In this document: piece by piece, positions 63,138-64,000 of the stretch
How positions within the stretch are numbered: the first letter of the stretch is position 1
Layout of the letters: the number at the start of each line of letters is the position of its first letter
Source of the DNA: Oscillospiraceae bacterium
Lineage (GTDB): Bacteria > Bacillota > Clostridia > Oscillospirales > Oscillospiraceae
Length of the DNA stretch: 64,000 nucleotides
Direction of reading: 5' to 3'
Assembly: GCA_031262405.1 (NCBI GenBank)
Contig: JAISHS010000025.1
Coordinates: 1 to 64,000 of the forward strand
Position numbers and translations under genes: made by a program
Notes under the pieces: model-generated
The model's input: the letters and a program-made list of their open reading frames with translations, nothing else
What the model was told of the DNA's origin: nothing
Databases searched by the model: none

Positions 63138-63188
63138 TTATCATATCTGCCGGACAAAGTGAATACCTTTAATCGGGAGGGGTTATTC

Positions 63189-63641
63189 ATGTTTGTCTAC
63201 ACTGTAAAATGGAACAAAAAAACAGCGCTTCTAATCATCCTCATCGCGGCGCTTGTAATCTGCGCGTTAATTCTGCTGATCGGCGCGCTGAAAGGCTCAG
63301 GCTCCGGCGCGCGTGTCTCAAACACGCAGGAGCGCGTGGAGTATCTCGAGAGTCTCGGCTGGGAGATACAGCCCGAGTCGGAAATCGAGAGGTCTGTCGT
63401 AATACCAAGAGAGTTTTCGGAAATCTATTCCGCTTACAATCAGCTTCAGCTGGCGCAGGGCTATGATCTGTCCAAATACTGCGGACTGAATGTCAATGTC
63501 TATACATATTCGATTTTAAATTACAAGGGCTACACCGGCCACGTCGTCGCGGAGGTCTATGTCTACAACAGCGAGATAGTCGGCGGCGACGTCCACTCTC
63601 TCGAGCTGGACGGCTTCATGCACGGCCTGAAGGCGAAATAA
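63189..63641 (+). CDS. DUF4830 domain-containing membrane-anchored protein
   Basis: 150 residues: membrane segment at about 9-32, short linker, then a DUF4830-type domain (YLESLGWEI, VIPREFSEIYSAYNQLQ, GGDVHSLELDGFMHGL). Found in clostridia; function unknown. GGGAGGGG before the ATG at 63189 selects this start. The TAA stop merges with an AATTGAN array. Confidence 0.8.
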   Translation: MFVYTVKWNKKTALLIILIAALVICALILLIGALKGSGSGARVSNTQERVEYLESLGWEIQPESEIERSVVIPREFSEIYSAYNQLQLAQGYDLSKYCGLNVNVYTYSILNYKGYTGHVVAEVYVYNSEIVGGDVHSLELDGFMHGLKAK

Positions 63642-63737
63642 TTGACAATTGAGAATTGACAATTGACAATTAATGGAGTCGCGCAAAGCGCGACAATTAT
63701 TTCAATCATCGCGAAGCGATACCTTCAATTCTCAATC
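63640..63737 (+). repeat. Fold-back repeat element (family B), copy 2
   Basis: Left arm AATTGAC, AATTGAG, AATTGAC, AATTGAC; hairpin GTCGCGC-AAA-GCGCGAC (63678-63694); hairpin ATCGC-GAA-GCGAT (63708-63720); short inverted right arm TTCAATTCTCAATC. Same order and orientation as 3356-3473. Confidence 0.9.
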
Positions 63738-63743
63738 AAAATT

Positions 63744-63789
63744 GCACAATAATAGTCCCCGCTCCTCGGAGCGGGGACTATTATTGTGC
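63744..63789. terminator. Bidirectional terminator between tuf and the DUF4830 gene
   Basis: A 22-bp perfect stem (GCACAATAATAGTCCCCGCT...) with a minimal loop between convergent genes; GTTTTT follows on the plus strand and ATTTTG on the minus strand. Confidence 0.9.
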
Positions 63790-63794
63790 GGTTT

Positions 63795-64000
63795 TTACGC
63801 TATTTCAATAACAACGCCGCTGCCGACGGTGCGGCCGCCCTCGCGGATAGCGAAGCGGAGACCCTTTTCGATAGCGATCGGGGCAATCAGCTCGACCTTC
63901 ATGTCAACGTTGTCGCCCGGCATGCACATATCAACGCCGTCCGGCAGAGAGATAACGCCGGTAACGTCCGTCGTGCGGAAATAAAACTGCGGGCGATAGT
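63795..64000 (-). CDS. tuf: Elongation factor Tu, C-terminal fragment (runs off the window)
   Basis: The last 67 or so codons of EF-Tu: [45 protein letters not shown]. The 5' part lies beyond 64000. Domain 3, which contacts tRNA and EF-Ts, is what is seen. It ends at a strong terminator. Confidence 0.97.
   Translation of the reverse strand, partial: YRPQFYFRTTDVTGVISLPDGVDMCMPGDNVDMKVELIAPIAIEKGLRFAIREGGRTVGSGVVIEIA

Overview
The window reads as a chromosomal core region from a spore-forming-lineage anaerobic Firmicute, most likely class Clostridia and close to the Oscillospirales. Reasons: clostridial gene order (mraZ-rsmH-ftsL-spoVD-like PBP; yhbY-nadD-yqeK-rsfS; rnc-smc-ftsY; spoVB-mazG-rqcP), SpoVB- and SpoVD-type proteins, a T-box leader, an SLH-domain surface protein, a DUF4830-type protein and consensus sigma-A promoters. 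MurE carries the DNPR motif, which points to meso-diaminopimelate peptidoglycan. I see no phage, transposase, CRISPR array, rRNA or tRNA gene. Almost every gene lies on the minus strand; the five plus-strand genes are a cysteine desulfurase, an orphan kinase, an acyl-CoA ligase, the SLH protein and a DUF4830 protein.

Layout. 194-14266 (-): division and cell-wall (dcw) cluster read from mraZ down to ftsZ and a YihY membrane protein, lacking murF, murD, murC and ftsA. 14703-16968 (-): serC-serA serine synthesis. 17079-19661: mtaB (-) and a divergent cysteine desulfurase (+). 19719-24274 (-): AI-2E-type permease, small P-loop protein, pgi, D-Ala-D-Ala carboxypeptidase. 24846-27541 (-): spoVB-mazG-rqcP. 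28071-36367 (+): kinase lacking the phospho-acceptor His, T-box-controlled acyl-CoA ligase, 1611-residue SLH protein. 36456-54466 (-): a long, tightly packed run (dprA, topA, trmFO, plsX, acpP, rnc, smc, ftsY, rdgB, yhbY, nadD-yqeK fusion, LCP, rsfS, leuS and a TrmH-type methylase). 54535-62056 (-): pucR-type regulator, ftsE, ftsX, M23 hydrolase, S41 protease, then greA-lysS from a perfect consensus promoter. 62406-64000: rsuA-type pseudouridine synthase (-), DUF4830 protein (+), 3' end of tuf (-).

The most unusual material is between genes. Short arrays with an exact 7-bp period (AATTGAN, AGATANN, AGAGGAC) sit at or across stop codons of yihY, murA, serA, the AI-2E permease, mazG and the DUF4830 gene, with two more in divergent 5' regions. 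Several are followed by a triloop hairpin with the core GAGTCGC. Two complete copies form a fold-back element with inverted heptad arms. A second repeat family shows a compensatory base-pair change between copies, and conserved flanks around a 9-3-9 hairpin whose stem is entirely different between copies. Together these look like structure-driven, MITE- or REP-like elements tolerated at gene ends because the arrays supply stop codons in every frame.

Other points of interest: a T-box with apparent Tyr specifier ahead of a CoA ligase, a MraZ operator on its own promoter, FtsZ with a divergent C-terminal peptide and no local ftsA, SMC with short arms, and a fused NadD-YqeK.
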